The notes: generated by a model from the sequence alone, not told the origin. A stretch of 64,000 bases of DNA from an uncultured Clostridia bacterium (GCA_944349375.1 CALVMV010000001.1:1-64000); one strand, 5' to 3'; positions 24,401 to 31,476 are shown, numbered from the stretch's first letter. Numbers and translations: made by a program.

Positions 24401-27400
24401 TGCAAAGCCTGGAAATACTGAACTTGATAAATCAATTTATGGCTCTAACAAGAAAGAAACAGGTTTAAATACTGTTAAAGTTAATGGAACAACTTATGCA
24501 ATAATAAATAATTATAATAGTGTTTTGGAGAATAGCACTTTTAGTTATAGCTGGATTTATACATTAGGGGATGAAAATTATTCAACTGAATTAAATCATT
24601 GGATAATAAATGGAGCATCTATTTCTAATAAAGATGTGACAAAAGATTTATACATTAGCAAAATATTGAAAAATGAAAAAAATATTGAAATTTCTCTTGC
24701 ATTATTCAGTGACACACAGCTGACTAATACAGACCTCACGCTGGATCTTAAATACAGTAAAGAAACTCAGATATCAATATCAAATTTAAATTCATCTCCA
24801 TATATCTATTTAGATGAAAATAGTTTTGCTATAGATATAACAAAAATTTCAGGTGTAGAAGGGGCTGATTTGCTTGATTATGTGGAAGACAACAAACTAA
24901 CAACTTCTAAGGGAATTGTGTGCAATAATGTTATAAAATTAACACATATAAAAGAATCAACGTCAGAAGAAGAAGCTTATTACTTTGTTTATGATAATTA
25001 TAAAAAACAATTGATTTATCATTGCAATGCTGAAATAGGAGAAACTTTGGTTAATAATTATAAGGATACTGGATCGAGCATATATAATTATATATTAGTT
25101 TTTCCTACGGAATTTTCTGTTGAAAAGTTAACGAATAGTTCAGTAACACTAAGTTTGAATAGTTACTCAAGTTTAAATGCTAATGCGATAGAAAAGAGCA
25201 CACAATCTTCTACATATAATGTCAAAAAAACCATTACGATATCAAGTGCTAAAGAGCAAGGATATATTGATGATTATACTGCTTCTACAACTCTAAATAA
25301 AGATGGAACTTATACAGCAACTTTAGATATAATATTTGAGAAGATCCCAGAAAGATTCCTAATTTACTCAACATTCTACGCTGAGCCATGGGTAGCAACT
25401 TATGGAGTTGAGAATGTAGAAAAAGGAAAGTTTAATTATTTCGAAGCAAGTGATTTTAAGGTAGAACTCGACAAAAATAAAGAAGAGATAAAAATAACTT
25501 TTAATACCAAAACGGAAAATGATGCAACTAATGCATTAACATTTTTACAAGCAGCAACTTATTGTTTTCAATATATGGGAGATGGCATAAAAAATATATC
25601 AGAGAATGAGGTAGAATTTTCGCCTTCGTTTAACTTTGATGATAAACCAAGCCAATCTCAAACAAATGAGAATGGAGTAAATATTGATGTAACTTATACT
25701 AAGAATGTTGATATTAATTCTAATCATGTTTTAGCCGGAGAGAGTTTGTTAGAATATAATACTAGTTTATTTGTTAAAGGGGTAACAACAACAGCTACTG
25801 CAACATACAGTTCGGTTGTAAAATTAACAAATAATAAAGATTTTAATGTCGCTTTTTCTTATGTCAACAATAATGGAGAAACAATTATTGATATTTTATC
25901 TAGCAAAGAAGAAAGAACTTTATATTCAGTTGGCAATATAAAAATTTATCAAACTATTTCAACTGCAGTTTCTAAAGGCCAATATCAAGTTGCCACTGAT
26001 GAAAGCTTATATACGATAGAATTGATAGAGCCTGACGGAAAAGTTGCAATAAGTCAAGTTATAAAAACCACAACCACTAATGAAGGAACAGAGAACACGG
26101 ATGTTACTGACCAAAATATATTTAAAGTGATTGAAAAAAATAACTTGTTTTATTTATATGTTGATGAAAACAAATTGAACAATATTACTAGCGTGGAAAG
26201 GAGAATAGAAAATTTATCTAAATTAACTTTGACATGGATAAGTAAAGAAGAAAGCACACAGATAAAATTAGATGAAGATAAAAACATTCTTTGGCAGATG
26301 AATAGCAACGATCCAGACTCAAGTTTCTCAAATAGCGTATATCGTTATGAAGAAGAAAATAATAAAATCTTATCTATTTTCCAAAATACAAATGATTTTG
26401 TTTTAAAGTTAATTGAAGAGAAGGAAGAAGTTGATCCTAACGATGCTTTAACTGGGAAGAAATTGACTGGCGGAACCATATATCCTGTTATATTAAAAAA
26501 CGATATATTTATAACAAAATCTTTAGCATTGGGTTATGATATTATGGGTAATGGTTACGCAATAATTGTTTCTGGAAATGATAAAAACAATGATTTATTC
26601 TCAAGTTTTGGAAAAGATGGAAAAGATGACAAAGATGGCAATGTTTTGAAAGATTTTAAAGTTGCAGGGACATCAAATAATGCAAGAATTTCAGATAAAG
26701 ATTCAAAAGGGACTTTATTAAATTTAAGTTTTTATGGCTCAATAATAAATTATAATTCAATAATTGATTATAATGGAACTACAGCTGATTTTACAGGGAT
26801 TATTGCCGGGAATGTTAAAGTATATACAAGTATGATTTCTATAGAAAAGGAACTTACAACAAGAGTCTTTTCTGATAAACCAATTATAGGCACAGATGGC
26901 ACTATAATAAGACCTCTTATAACAAAACGAAGATTAGTCGAAGCAAATCTTTTAATAACTAATAACAAAGCAAATTATTTAGGTGTAATAATTGCAGGAA
27001 ATGGCATTCAACAAATAAAAGGAGGAACGATTGAAATCCCTTCAGAAAAAAGCATAACAAAAACTATTATTATAAAGGCTGGAGATGGAAGAAATGGTGA
27101 AGTAACTTATGTTTCAAGTGGGGCATATCTGACAACTTCAATGAGAAACGCAGGAGGATCTGCTGGAAAAGTTTTAGTTGATGAAGATGAAATCGTTAAT
27201 CAATCAAATCAAATTGCTTCAAAGCCTGGTATTCATGGAGGAGTTGAAATTAGCAAAGATATATTAGATAGCACAAATATTTTTGGTGAGGTTTTGACAT
27301 TTGAATATTGGAAAAATCATGTTACAACAGAGGGAGATCCTACTTATAATGGTGTAACTGGAACTTTGGGGGGAAGGTCCTATAAAGATATAGTTCTTTC

Positions 27401-27926
27401 CATCACATCTCCTAATTCTGAAAAAACTAGAGTAGATGGAAAAACTAACGGTTATGTTGTATTTCATAAAGATGGAAATAAAAATGAAAGTTATTCAAAC
27501 AATCTTATATTCTCAGATGAAAGAGATCAGATAGTGGATAACATAGAATATTTCAGATATTATTACCTAGATCAAAATGGAAAACCTGTTCATCAAGCAC
27601 CTATTTCATGCGATGGTGGAATAAATTATGATATTACTGTTGATGATGTTAGTTCGGATTATTATATAACTAAAATTCAAGGGCTTAGTCTAAAAGACCT
27701 TTGCTATTACGACATTGTATTTAAAAATTCTATTCAATATTCAGGTGATAAAGGAAATGATGCGTTTAAGGCATGGCTGGAATCAATTGATTTAAAAGAT
27801 GGCGAAGTATCGGTAACCAAAACAAGCATCTTAGGAAACCCAACAAATTTAACATGGGAAGAATTTAAATCTGAAGATTTATCTGGAATTTCCGCATTTC
27901 TTCAAATTGTAGGAAAGTATAAATAA
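9468..27926 (+). CDS. Giant surface lipoprotein with GLUG-type repeats, about 6,150 residues
   Basis: A single uninterrupted frame of 6,152 codons. The start is the ATG behind AAGGAGG; a GTG 45 bp upstream is in frame but has no ribosome site. The lipobox is LYAC with Cys23, so the mature protein should be lipid-anchored outside the membrane. Residues 25 to about 1,100 are beta-rich, Ig-like segments. GLUG-like blocks (VGGIVG, GGFVGYN, GGVIG with N-rich turns) recur at roughly 1,160-1,340, 2,310-2,740, 2,840-4,060 and 4,200-4,820, several opening with a FDGNGHTI-type turn typical of parallel beta-helix domains. The C-terminal third is unrecognised, with a short Gly-rich GGSAG region near the end and no LPXTG or membrane helix. 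Probable adhesin or matrix protein; ligand unknown. Confidence 0.85.
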   Translation: MKKFIVGLLGVFMMLGASILYACGSPKIELTLSTQSVSIQLNGNEDPISIAYADVTGIDDKSISLNFTIQDEIAKASVSQDSEGKNIIEITAINEGETELIVSTKQGNIKKSINIEVYSEVTSMTEKNEDIENKSNKFVVKGKTNTLVANNLISFAPATSNRKEVDWTFATNQSKEYDGAVIEGQTISLPEEFNHSEIVLTATTHLGINTNITISCLDIIDTSILDIGGSKTLTGDFVYASQNGDVKVEITPNIAGDTNENLAYLSVKYLGDIDQRGLEISPIIKDSQGQESSLLYVVSEQIKNSSLGYSEYLFRVFAEENKNVNQTFYISFNVGYKDFNYQINTDDLGYGQLIVDAREKINSISVTKNNVDASLSIQTLYSQYSTTLNNGFGQVYKVSLKPDTVIDVSGNYQISIFTQGLDIKSENVPPILAYVRSGGAYNQIAFNWDPNSASFVSEEISSTSSKILEHEIYLKANQEFFDAENENGNNITILNGLKLSFVSVDNKDIQTLLSVKLVKNNQDITFENAVDEILINSSVSQILTQEFVLHGQTTIDGLSVVSNSKYVEISQPKFMSTDGENVRFSIEFVLKEDFIGLTDDTTVFTIVHENGTSSDDIPLKIYYPLSSASFSANTTNVVLSNYSQNMIVNGEIMQSNVSPSVLMIKNGTSNPITHSYNQASSGNYAQAQVSLSFYDFVFDNESEIDAQTQLENFLDLYNENILQIIQNSTPSSNIVSSNLAVDNLRTISEGYTYVVLSYIGIGEDGQETLIQRVVLIHSYNAIDSFSIYPTTDNNFSIYALNSVGEIGEIKKTIKINFSSVNVKYNNTNNFVFKTDINGLKIGTISSDKTITWTDSDGNPYVNKYFEIYNVNIQGTSIQFDVLALSTQGSQTARQLIQVEYSISSEDAGLDILGVKGSTTPYRASIEFTIINADRVEKLTIDGIDENGLYFEIGQPNQSSKTIIVKTSPDNAKNSGVSYIIVDENGNESNIVNISSINSGRLLIELSKSITEALNGTLYLFPSDAVYGERIYFEYYNDESLKIEDNILLTDLWKTKLGSQITNFQWLTENAFYTNNQGEEISFASFFKAVEITVADGLSFEHAYRVYNQDGFNRGSLSHSYFYTVMNNITIDNEDSNYLFETFNGGLQGYSDDVTITLNGENFANELSKAGAQGGVIRNISFNGNVSASGFVVNVNSGVIKNVVIDTNGLYSSYLTSSGQYVGGIAGENTSSGSISDVSILGLTINAPKDASVVGGVVGKNSGSIERAKVEFYRLFSTETNEDEVIKYFNNQFTGKVVGGVIGEQSTSGTIKQVYVYDYILSSSTSNQRLNGDTVGAIVGKTANNITLAIQESFALVDNRNKIDAFIGSKGENEDNFATITYSNSYISYYDKNSSFQSVYSEEIDESLFISGGTDFNEAINGGNKYLIGFHQDEKVSQLSLPSQAIKDDFANLYKAIFTTDSVVFFKTSLKDTNLSLSESQSQDLKELNTIKLSDFENINFNNVILTAENNNNEISNNLIVNGNEIYLQSLGQGVLKLYSKQDVKVSNEYNFIIENSLSSLVVKSQANSGTTEEYTSDSVKTINIQKTKSREFVVEYATDSVYLGNDSTEFELDMINTFNFSQKEDEEKTEISFDKISSNSFVATSDGETDLTVTIFTKITENSYQSGITNEIGVTFTLHPTTGAIAIGYDRDKIELSPSNVDYVTVSMQTTMVGDETSPVIVIENEDNVATELKRNYNKATGVYTYSLNDKEILTVEKIAPASTNNSSSVINISETYRIEIASSHKSEIKANEEYKIYFVSDSGFVSEKIDVILSRQDVSTIDITNYKVKNSSTSSTNNGRTEYETLNTTTGVMAPGTSSIMHLSINPNYAYYDFIEVNVEGNMVNAVRFLPVEKSNLSNIFYSSNEIIFNSSDTVNGFKFDPNASEANKENKYDLYFHVWFSNTIAQDCTLTFTITYYIFNEQGKAEAINYVNSYIYMSYLTEPTISIDGQNSTLLAKGGSAEVEITVDIDQEVESVTLSNATNIDIIKTGETTTSTKRIYTYKLSSTVLSEGGEDDNRFYINATVIRRINNAIERKTATATITLVDFKIDENNIYLEGEEDGVYEVWTNVDRLTSLNYVFDPETLNYDSSDQASINSYNLIINARKFFERNHYYPQIDAGNIEDGSTGDYLINVKKRQNSDQTYSYSPIPLEERIYYVINGVYVPISDGNENFNISVEENGDLTISAKTLTQASQTIMIETIIETNGEQRKIETFVELVTKPYSDEDIPLMVNNADKFTSLANSESNEMNDYILMNDIILENYTPFNTDFISSFDGNGHTIYIRSFNTNNISNSSLNLALFNNVNANTTLKNIRVNLYEGGSNIEVDISKVSTLKVAGLAISNNGIITNCEVVTYYSDQTAMNSQGLFTQAIAGKKSGPSGINIVYNRGEGTSNEYMQYASSWSSEVAGFVVENYGNITNSRVGGDEILELSVSAPETNLIKAQYTPLETFTIKAQGQVAGFVLQNSGSISASFVKNLSMVNESKTSEDSKAYASGFVGNNSGKIITSYVEGVKQSSTSSEKVYARLGSKIQAQCIISGFVLSNTGENSLIEDCYSNILISSSDSVSEVYLASGFVYENNGKVKNCYSASQVENQKFSQMNFSGLDAEGNLLANGEYENCYYYNKDYDQYNDTSGSSTESSFDTNVIMITDAGNSEYFYGFAIASFGGVDGVWAMDTGDGVTGVEGLKLIEPDLISHSYRYVTYVGNTENQNQLSYQLPYGAIYFDENSEDVIKTDYGTDTNPIIIRNAEEFVEVMGASNSTPIQMQYNDNVIYGTYRIVDDIDMTAFSSQVITLPSTQKAFSGKLYGNGFTINGLSLSYGGSNFSYGLYKSIEPFTVRNGNGLVTAEYYPQIINLNIETGSNLLAADTVFVGTLAGYVKDALLINLDIQYNNSAMVQGRDFVGALAGLIVGNSVIKNINVENPNVQATRLATTTSKTYFSQSDIVSNRNNIYPILNYLYSFTGTNTDSLYTAVEKYSYAGGVAGYVDLYTNAEDYFKFTISPVFNVSNIRVSGIVNVTGQVVGGAFGLTAHQTYVQDVGITFTGSMNSNSSHILSTKDFAGGVIGQSFGYLSKLFATHEEDIQLNIEKDISSFYLGNTNVERGILDLFMPANSSSVSYSQQAIGGLVGQVGAGLIEISYSNINVISTTTKSAGGLIGEVDLSGARSYNIDLPIIADGNYTKFLLHETYATGDVRAYYTDDSGKTVAGYSGGLIGYIANATDRVALLSTNAINFFTDIDYRTGNKYQTNELYENDGSDNIVTQYYQFVGGFSSDDNMSSVLKYLTARYVEIDSSSSVDEQHPTVGYVQNYVFNGNTSTKIKVNLFEGNEIFAETEMENNPLYQVEGIYTYVSGTAGYQATQKLFLNSGVWDTSNWTHSAERFFPEIRYSLADPSIIYLDAYEESIIYALNKMQENPTITVIVRGLTDKNAEGTYKDVNLAEPDYLSSYNISSFAGTITSSTEYQTDNDEQVRLIIDQSLLKSTSVGASFTNLHIEYENSQLNNIITGGLLSSSDMEGVSIENLTLHISSGVNIQPNGENVGLIAPSIISSQINGITIKAQAQGSFDSAMAVSLADDQQGSTINVGLIAGSAIQNSSTAGMYVQNIKFETNKNLLTFVNTKTISANVGLMFGKVAKGEGAYQSSVYLGNITLNNFSSALIDLSGNKFETLQVGGYIGTIEQLNNLSYDAQNDGATISINLPKTATTVYAGGVVGYIGEVSEISLNTSNSSSIAPEKEYNITINGNASTFESSYVGGFVGYNNCELTLSSMNFNFNLSNITNKATGTASTPDMTVGGIVGYTTSKVTLNTIEVSGDNGISEIKSYQKDQVAIGSVIGYASDEIDMDSVYSSLNISYSTANDTTSRDSSDNGLYVGGLVGYYSGIATASGSITDTAYIGTMSLDLASSKNLYTAGIIGHMKLNQTISESVFGGTIIIKNVNNKDVTVGGTVGQLESSSIIQKANNYGEVFVGYNSETATLNSYTFGGVIGYINGNHTVSLSESNSAVTNHNARLANNNKANALVGSSTLSDSSNNYYNSAVCLAFDTQGTDIGYSQATNKGFGTSSNSSDYIIDKIKTGIKKTTNLKNFIKNYYNPDDTYWYSSISKLSPISQFKENETINKGSLYQINYYELNDNVLSKAQSGNLSDVAIVGNFETLSLSKPISSISGYTSISGINFEIKYNDDNGGSYLGGLVNSMSGNSIIYGVGVNGSMSIGGETAINIAGIAGQMTGGLIAESYTSLDMIYRAGKGGTVSAIANYTYDNDSNGNSSFINYTYATGSVITYIDANMYAFASSSSSNLKISNCYTITKLDWNDYTSDALQTSYTIKTTDGEILNNSFYYDKNALNNSNTMSGNVTSDFITPDDSENGVLNGDNWSRDIDFNYGYPTRGFNYLKQSSWANKTNAGDSTYKEEKSSYDDYVKTFTYTRLPNGTIPSNYTNISYMIPNVGILSKLVDIANAKAENVALMYDIDLSNSEYAALTRSFTYVVLNFDGQDKTITGLNTKSLFGTIDGGEIRNLRLTEATSSTALLANEISNGAISNITLEGEISASGTVGALVNTMSGGKIDTVTSMVKITGTSSIGGIVGEIKNTDDTSTPVTLSIDFCSNYGPLSSTGNGAAVGGIVGDITSGKVTVNYCFNGGSILSGYTNTSSLDNEFYAGGIVGHNKSSNMTVSNCYNAAMVKAGNKNNASMSYAAGIVGDSVTATIKNCYNEGPIEALGVDPTTEFRVTGITKGTDDKVSSISDDAKISLIQTNDKNVEANYISNINSENCFYDESSELVKNGASLDKQNEYYKVEYQCRLIYFNVLSHIPPGSQTVVNYAFRFEQGQTGRSEKRLSIESSQYISQNIINENDSQKYGIYILERQYLNIPTAFTDFQEIRVSSFKAYNIDGMISIKEKSLNDSIYQKYTYYSGSGENEDKKLEDLINEKIYSDNYNAKPGNTELDKSIYGSNKKETGLNTVKVNGTTYAIINNYNSVLENSTFSYSWIYTLGDENYSTELNHWIINGASISNKDVTKDLYISKILKNEKNIEISLALFSDTQLTNTDLTLDLKYSKETQISISNLNSSPYIYLDENSFAIDITKISGVEGADLLDYVEDNKLTTSKGIVCNNVIKLTHIKESTSEEEAYYFVYDNYKKQLIYHCNAEIGETLVNNYKDTGSSIYNYILVFPTEFSVEKLTNSSVTLSLNSYSSLNANAIEKSTQSSTYNVKKTITISSAKEQGYIDDYTASTTLNKDGTYTATLDIIFEKIPERFLIYSTFYAEPWVATYGVENVEKGKFNYFEASDFKVELDKNKEEIKITFNTKTENDATNALTFLQAATYCFQYMGDGIKNISENEVEFSPSFNFDDKPSQSQTNENGVNIDVTYTKNVDINSNHVLAGESLLEYNTSLFVKGVTTTATATYSSVVKLTNNKDFNVAFSYVNNNGETIIDILSSKEERTLYSVGNIKIYQTISTAVSKGQYQVATDESLYTIELIEPDGKVAISQVIKTTTTNEGTENTDVTDQNIFKVIEKNNLFYLYVDENKLNNITSVERRIENLSKLTLTWISKEESTQIKLDEDKNILWQMNSNDPDSSFSNSVYRYEEENNKILSIFQNTNDFVLKLIEEKEEVDPNDALTGKKLTGGTIYPVILKNDIFITKSLALGYDIMGNGYAIIVSGNDKNNDLFSSFGKDGKDDKDGNVLKDFKVAGTSNNARISDKDSKGTLLNLSFYGSIINYNSIIDYNGTTADFTGIIAGNVKVYTSMISIEKELTTRVFSDKPIIGTDGTIIRPLITKRRLVEANLLITNNKANYLGVIIAGNGIQQIKGGTIEIPSEKSITKTIIIKAGDGRNGEVTYVSSGAYLTTSMRNAGGSAGKVLVDEDEIVNQSNQIASKPGIHGGVEISKDILDSTNIFGEVLTFEYWKNHVTTEGDPTYNGVTGTLGGRSYKDIVLSITSPNSEKTRVDGKTNGYVVFHKDGNKNESYSNNLIFSDERDQIVDNIEYFRYYYLDQNGKPVHQAPISCDGGINYDITVDDVSSDYYITKIQGLSLKDLCYYDIVFKNSIQYSGDKGNDAFKAWLESIDLKDGEVSVTKTSILGNPTNLTWEEFKSEDLSGISAFLQIVGKYK

Positions 27927-27937
27927 AAGGTGGCAAT

Positions 27938-28507
27938 ATGATAAAAATCAATGATAAAAAAGATGCGGTGGAGACTATGAAGAGGCTGAGGTTGAATTAC
28001 TTCCCTCTTGATGTCTTTGCTGTTGATAATTTGGAAGGGATTAAAAGTTTCTTTGAAAAATATCCTGCAAAGGAATATGTGATGAGAAATACTGATAGAC
28101 CAGACGGAGAATTTTTCTTCGTCTCCTCTTTTGAGGAAGCTGTGCCTCTTTTATCTAAATTTGAAAAACATGTTACTATTGATGTATCTTATAATGAATA
28201 CAAAGAAGATATTGTGCTTGTTGGAGATATTAAAGTAACAAGGGACGGCGGATATGAAATGGTCGATTTGATTGCTCGTGATGATGAAGATGGGACCAAC
28301 CGAAATGTTTATGAAAATCCAAAATACAATCTCCATTGTTCTTTAGATGATGACAACCTTTGGAAAATTCCTGGAATTTCAAAATTAATGGATTATATAA
28401 ATTCTCATGAGTTATATAATATGATTGTTGAATTTATTGTTTACGATTGTAAAGTCGGTGTGCGTAAAGAAAATGTTGTTATAGTTGAATTAAGGTCAAA
28501 TTATTAA
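27938..28507 (+). CDS. Orphan protein, possibly a reduced ATP-grasp-like domain
   Basis: A 189-residue soluble, acidic protein starting 11 bp after the giant gene, with AGGTGG before its ATG, so it is probably co-transcribed with it. Segments such as EYVMRNTDRPDGEFFFVSS and, near the C-terminus, IVEFIVYDCKVGV followed by IVELRSNY recall the strand pattern of ATP-grasp domains. I see no complete nucleotide-binding set, so this is only a weak resemblance. A hairpin terminator follows at 28,627. No signal peptide is present, so it does not share the giant protein's location. Function unknown. Confidence 0.55.
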   Translation: MIKINDKKDAVETMKRLRLNYFPLDVFAVDNLEGIKSFFEKYPAKEYVMRNTDRPDGEFFFVSSFEEAVPLLSKFEKHVTIDVSYNEYKEDIVLVGDIKVTRDGGYEMVDLIARDDEDGTNRNVYENPKYNLHCSLDDDNLWKIPGISKLMDYINSHELYNMIVEFIVYDCKVGVRKENVVIVELRSNY

Positions 28508-28626
28508 CAATAAGAAAAAACGCAAACAAATATTATTTTGACAATTTTAGACATACTTTTTTATTAGAAATCTCTTAGTCAAAAAATAAATTATTTTTAT
28601 CAGTTAATTTTGAAAAAAAACATTGA

Positions 28627-28656
28627 AAATAGGCAGAATTTATTTGCCTATTTTTT
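28627..28656 (+). terminator. Terminator after the orphan gene
   Basis: AAATAGGCA and TGCCTATTT form a 9-bp stem followed by T6. It closes the giant-gene transcript. The -35 element of the ppdK promoter overlaps its right arm. Confidence 0.8.
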
Positions 28657-28672
28657 ATATTTTGTATATAAT
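28644..28672 (+). promoter_or_regulatory. Promoter of ppdK
   Basis: TTGCCT (28644-28649), 17 bp, TATAAT (28667-28672). The short leader of about 20 nt contains AAGGAG before the ppdK ATG. Confidence 0.7.
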
Positions 28673-28699
28673 TGTTTTTGTCAAAAAGGAGAAGTATTT

Positions 28700-31330
28700 A
28701 TGAAGAAATTTGTTTACTTGTTTAAAGAAGCTGATGGGAAAAATAAAGCATTATTTGGAGGGAAAGGAGCTAACCTTGCCGAAATGACAAATTTAGGTAT
28801 GCCTGTACCTCAAGGGTTTACTGTTACGACAGAAGCTTGTACTCAATATTATGCTGATGGAAGAAAAATTAACAATGATATTTTAAAGCAAATAAAGAGC
28901 AAAATGGCAGAACTTGAAAAAATCACTGGTAAGAAATTCAGAGATGAAAAAAATCCTCTTCTTGTTTCAGTTCGTTCTGGGGCTAGAGTTTCAATGCCTG
29001 GTATGATGGATACAATTTTAAATCTTGGGCTTAATGATGTTTCAGTAGAAGCTATGGCTAAAAATACTGGCAATGCTAGATTTGCTTATGATTGCTACAG
29101 AAGATTTATTCAAATGTTTAGTGATGTTGTTATGCAACAAGAAAAATCTAAGTACGAAAAAATTTTAGACAAGGTTAAAGAAAAGAAAGGGGTTAAATTT
29201 GATAAAGATTTAAGTGCAGATGATCTTAAAGAAATTATCAAAATGTTTAAGGATTTATACAAAAAATCTCAAGGGGAAGAGTTTCCTCAAAATCCTGAAG
29301 TTCAACTTGTAGAAGCTATCAAGGCTGTTTTCCGTTCTTGGGATAATGATAGAGCTAATGTTTATAGAAGAATGCATGATATCCCTTATGAATGGGGAAC
29401 TGCAGTAAATGTTCAGTCAATGGTTTTTGGTAACATGGGTGATACTTCTGGAACAGGGGTTGCTTTCTCTCGTAACCCTGCTACTGGAGAAAATAAACTT
29501 TATGGTGAATATTTAATGAATGCACAAGGTGAAGATGTTGTTGCTGGTATTAGAACTCCTATGCCTATTTCTGAACTTGAAAAACAAAATCCTGAAGTTT
29601 ACAAACAATTTGCTGACATTGCAAAGAAACTTGAAAAACACAACAAAGATATGCAAGATATGGAATTTACTATTGAAAATGGTAAACTTTATATGCTTCA
29701 AACAAGAAATGGTAAAAGAACAGCCAAAGCTGCTTTAAAAGTAGCTGTTGACCTTGTTAAAGAGGGTATGATTAATGAAAAAGAAGCTGTTATGATGATT
29801 GACCCTAAACAACTTGATGCACTTTTGCACCCTCAATTTGATAATGCAGCTCTTAAAAAAGCTGTTGTTATTGGGCAAGCTTTACCTGCTTCTCCTGGCG
29901 CAGCTTCTGGTAAAATTTGCTTTACTGCTGACAAGGCAAAAGAAATGGCTGCAAACAAAGAAAAAGTTGTTTTAGTTCGTCTTGAAACTTCTCCTGAAGA
30001 TATTGAAGGTATGGCAGCAAGTCAAGGAGTTTTGACTGCTCGTGGAGGTATGACATCACATGCCGCAGTTGTTGCTCGTGGTATGGGAACTGCTTGTGTT
30101 GCTGGATGTTCAGCAATAAAATTCGCTGCTGATGAAAAATCATTTACTTTAGGCGGGAAAACTTATAAAGAAGGAGATATTATCTCTTTTGATGGCTCTA
30201 CAGGTAAAATTTATGATGGGGCAGTTAAAACTGAACCTGCTACAATATCTGGAGAGTTTGCAACAATTATGCAATGGGCAGATAAATATCGTGTTCTTGA
30301 GGTTAGAACTAATGCTGATAATCCTGCTGATGCTAAAAATGCGTTCAACTTTGGAGCTCAAGGTGTAGGACTTTGCAGAACAGAGCATATGTTCTTTGAT
30401 GCTGACAGAATCCCTGCAGTAAGAGAAATGATTGTATCTTCAACTGTTGAAGAAAGAAAGAGAGCTTTGGCTAAACTTTTACCTATGCAAAAGAAAGATT
30501 TTAAAGGTATTTATAAATCAATGCAAGGCCATCCTGTTACAATTCGTTTCCTTGATCCACCACTTCACGAATTTTTGCCTCATGAAGATAGCGAAATCAA
30601 AGCTTTGGCTAAAGAAATGGGGATTACTTTTGATAAGTTAAAAGCAACTGTGGCTGACCTTCATGAATTTAATCCAATGATGGGACATAGAGGTTTAAGA
30701 CTTGCAGTAACTTATCCAGAAATTGCACAGATGCAAACACAAGCTGTTATTGAAGCTGCAATTGAAGTTAACAAAGAAAAAGGATACAATATTGTTCCAG
30801 AAATCATGATACCTTTAACATGTGATTGGAAAGAGTTTAAATATGTTAGAGATATTGTAGCTGCAAAAGCAGATGAAATCATAGCTAAAAAAGGTGTTAA
30901 ATTAACTTATAAAATTGGAACTATGATAGAAATTCCTCGTGCAGCACTTACTGCTGATAAAATCGCTAAATATGCAGAATTCTTCTCTTTTGGAACTAAC
31001 GACTTAACTCAAATGACTTACGGATTCTCTAGAGATGACGCTGGCAAGTTCTTAGATGTATATTATGCTAAGAAAATATTTGAAAGCGACCCATTTGCAA
31101 GACTTGATCAAAATGGAGTTGGCAAACTTGTTAAAATGGCTGCCGATTTAGGAAAATCAACAAGGCCTGAAATTAAACTTGGTATTTGTGGAGAACATGG
31201 TGGGGATCCATCTTCAGTTGAATTCTGTCATAACGCAGGATTAACTTATGTTTCATGTTCACCATTTAGAGTTCCTATTGCAAGACTTGCAGCAGCTCAA
31301 GCAAATATTAAAAATCCTAGAAAAAAATAA
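28700..31330 (+). CDS. ppdK: Pyruvate, phosphate dikinase
   Basis: An 876-residue enzyme, the usual family length, interconverting PEP + AMP + PPi and pyruvate + ATP + Pi. The N-terminal ATP-grasp begins at VYLFKEADGKNKALFGGKGANLAEM and contains SVRSGARVSMPGMMDTILNLG. The central swivelling domain carries the phospho-histidine motif GGMTSHAAVVARGMG. The C-terminal PEP/pyruvate barrel shows FGAQGVGLCRTEHMFF and ends with GICGEHGGDPSS. The start is the ATG behind AAGGAG; an upstream in-frame TTG would add 30 unrelated residues. In anaerobes the enzyme often runs glycolytically and saves ATP. It is monocistronic between two terminators. Confidence 0.97.
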   Translation: MKKFVYLFKEADGKNKALFGGKGANLAEMTNLGMPVPQGFTVTTEACTQYYADGRKINNDILKQIKSKMAELEKITGKKFRDEKNPLLVSVRSGARVSMPGMMDTILNLGLNDVSVEAMAKNTGNARFAYDCYRRFIQMFSDVVMQQEKSKYEKILDKVKEKKGVKFDKDLSADDLKEIIKMFKDLYKKSQGEEFPQNPEVQLVEAIKAVFRSWDNDRANVYRRMHDIPYEWGTAVNVQSMVFGNMGDTSGTGVAFSRNPATGENKLYGEYLMNAQGEDVVAGIRTPMPISELEKQNPEVYKQFADIAKKLEKHNKDMQDMEFTIENGKLYMLQTRNGKRTAKAALKVAVDLVKEGMINEKEAVMMIDPKQLDALLHPQFDNAALKKAVVIGQALPASPGAASGKICFTADKAKEMAANKEKVVLVRLETSPEDIEGMAASQGVLTARGGMTSHAAVVARGMGTACVAGCSAIKFAADEKSFTLGGKTYKEGDIISFDGSTGKIYDGAVKTEPATISGEFATIMQWADKYRVLEVRTNADNPADAKNAFNFGAQGVGLCRTEHMFFDADRIPAVREMIVSSTVEERKRALAKLLPMQKKDFKGIYKSMQGHPVTIRFLDPPLHEFLPHEDSEIKALAKEMGITFDKLKATVADLHEFNPMMGHRGLRLAVTYPEIAQMQTQAVIEAAIEVNKEKGYNIVPEIMIPLTCDWKEFKYVRDIVAAKADEIIAKKGVKLTYKIGTMIEIPRAALTADKIAKYAEFFSFGTNDLTQMTYGFSRDDAGKFLDVYYAKKIFESDPFARLDQNGVGKLVKMAADLGKSTRPEIKLGICGEHGGDPSSVEFCHNAGLTYVSCSPFRVPIARLAAAQANIKNPRKK

Positions 31331-31349
31331 ATAAATATTAATACAAAAG

Positions 31350-31373
31350 CGCATTGAAAACAATGCGTTTTTT
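31350..31373 (+). terminator. Terminator of ppdK
   Basis: CGCATTG AAAA CAATGCG followed by T6, 20 bp after the ppdK stop. Confidence 0.88.
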
Positions 31374-31423
31374 GTAAGTAATAATGTAATTTTAAATACA
31401 AAAGATAAAAACATAAAAAAATG

Positions 31424-31452
31424 TTTACAAAATTGTATTAATGTGTTATAAT
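31424..31452 (+). promoter_or_regulatory. Promoter of rpoZ
   Basis: TTTACA (31424-31429), 17 bp, TATAAT (31447-31452). Confidence 0.82.
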
Positions 31453-31476
31453 AATTCAAATTTTGAGGTGAGTATT

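Noticed and set aside
29513..30641. Several frames of 60-80 codons on both strands within ppdK
   Set aside because: Shadows of a highly conserved gene; Leu/Lys/Phe-rich with no start signals.
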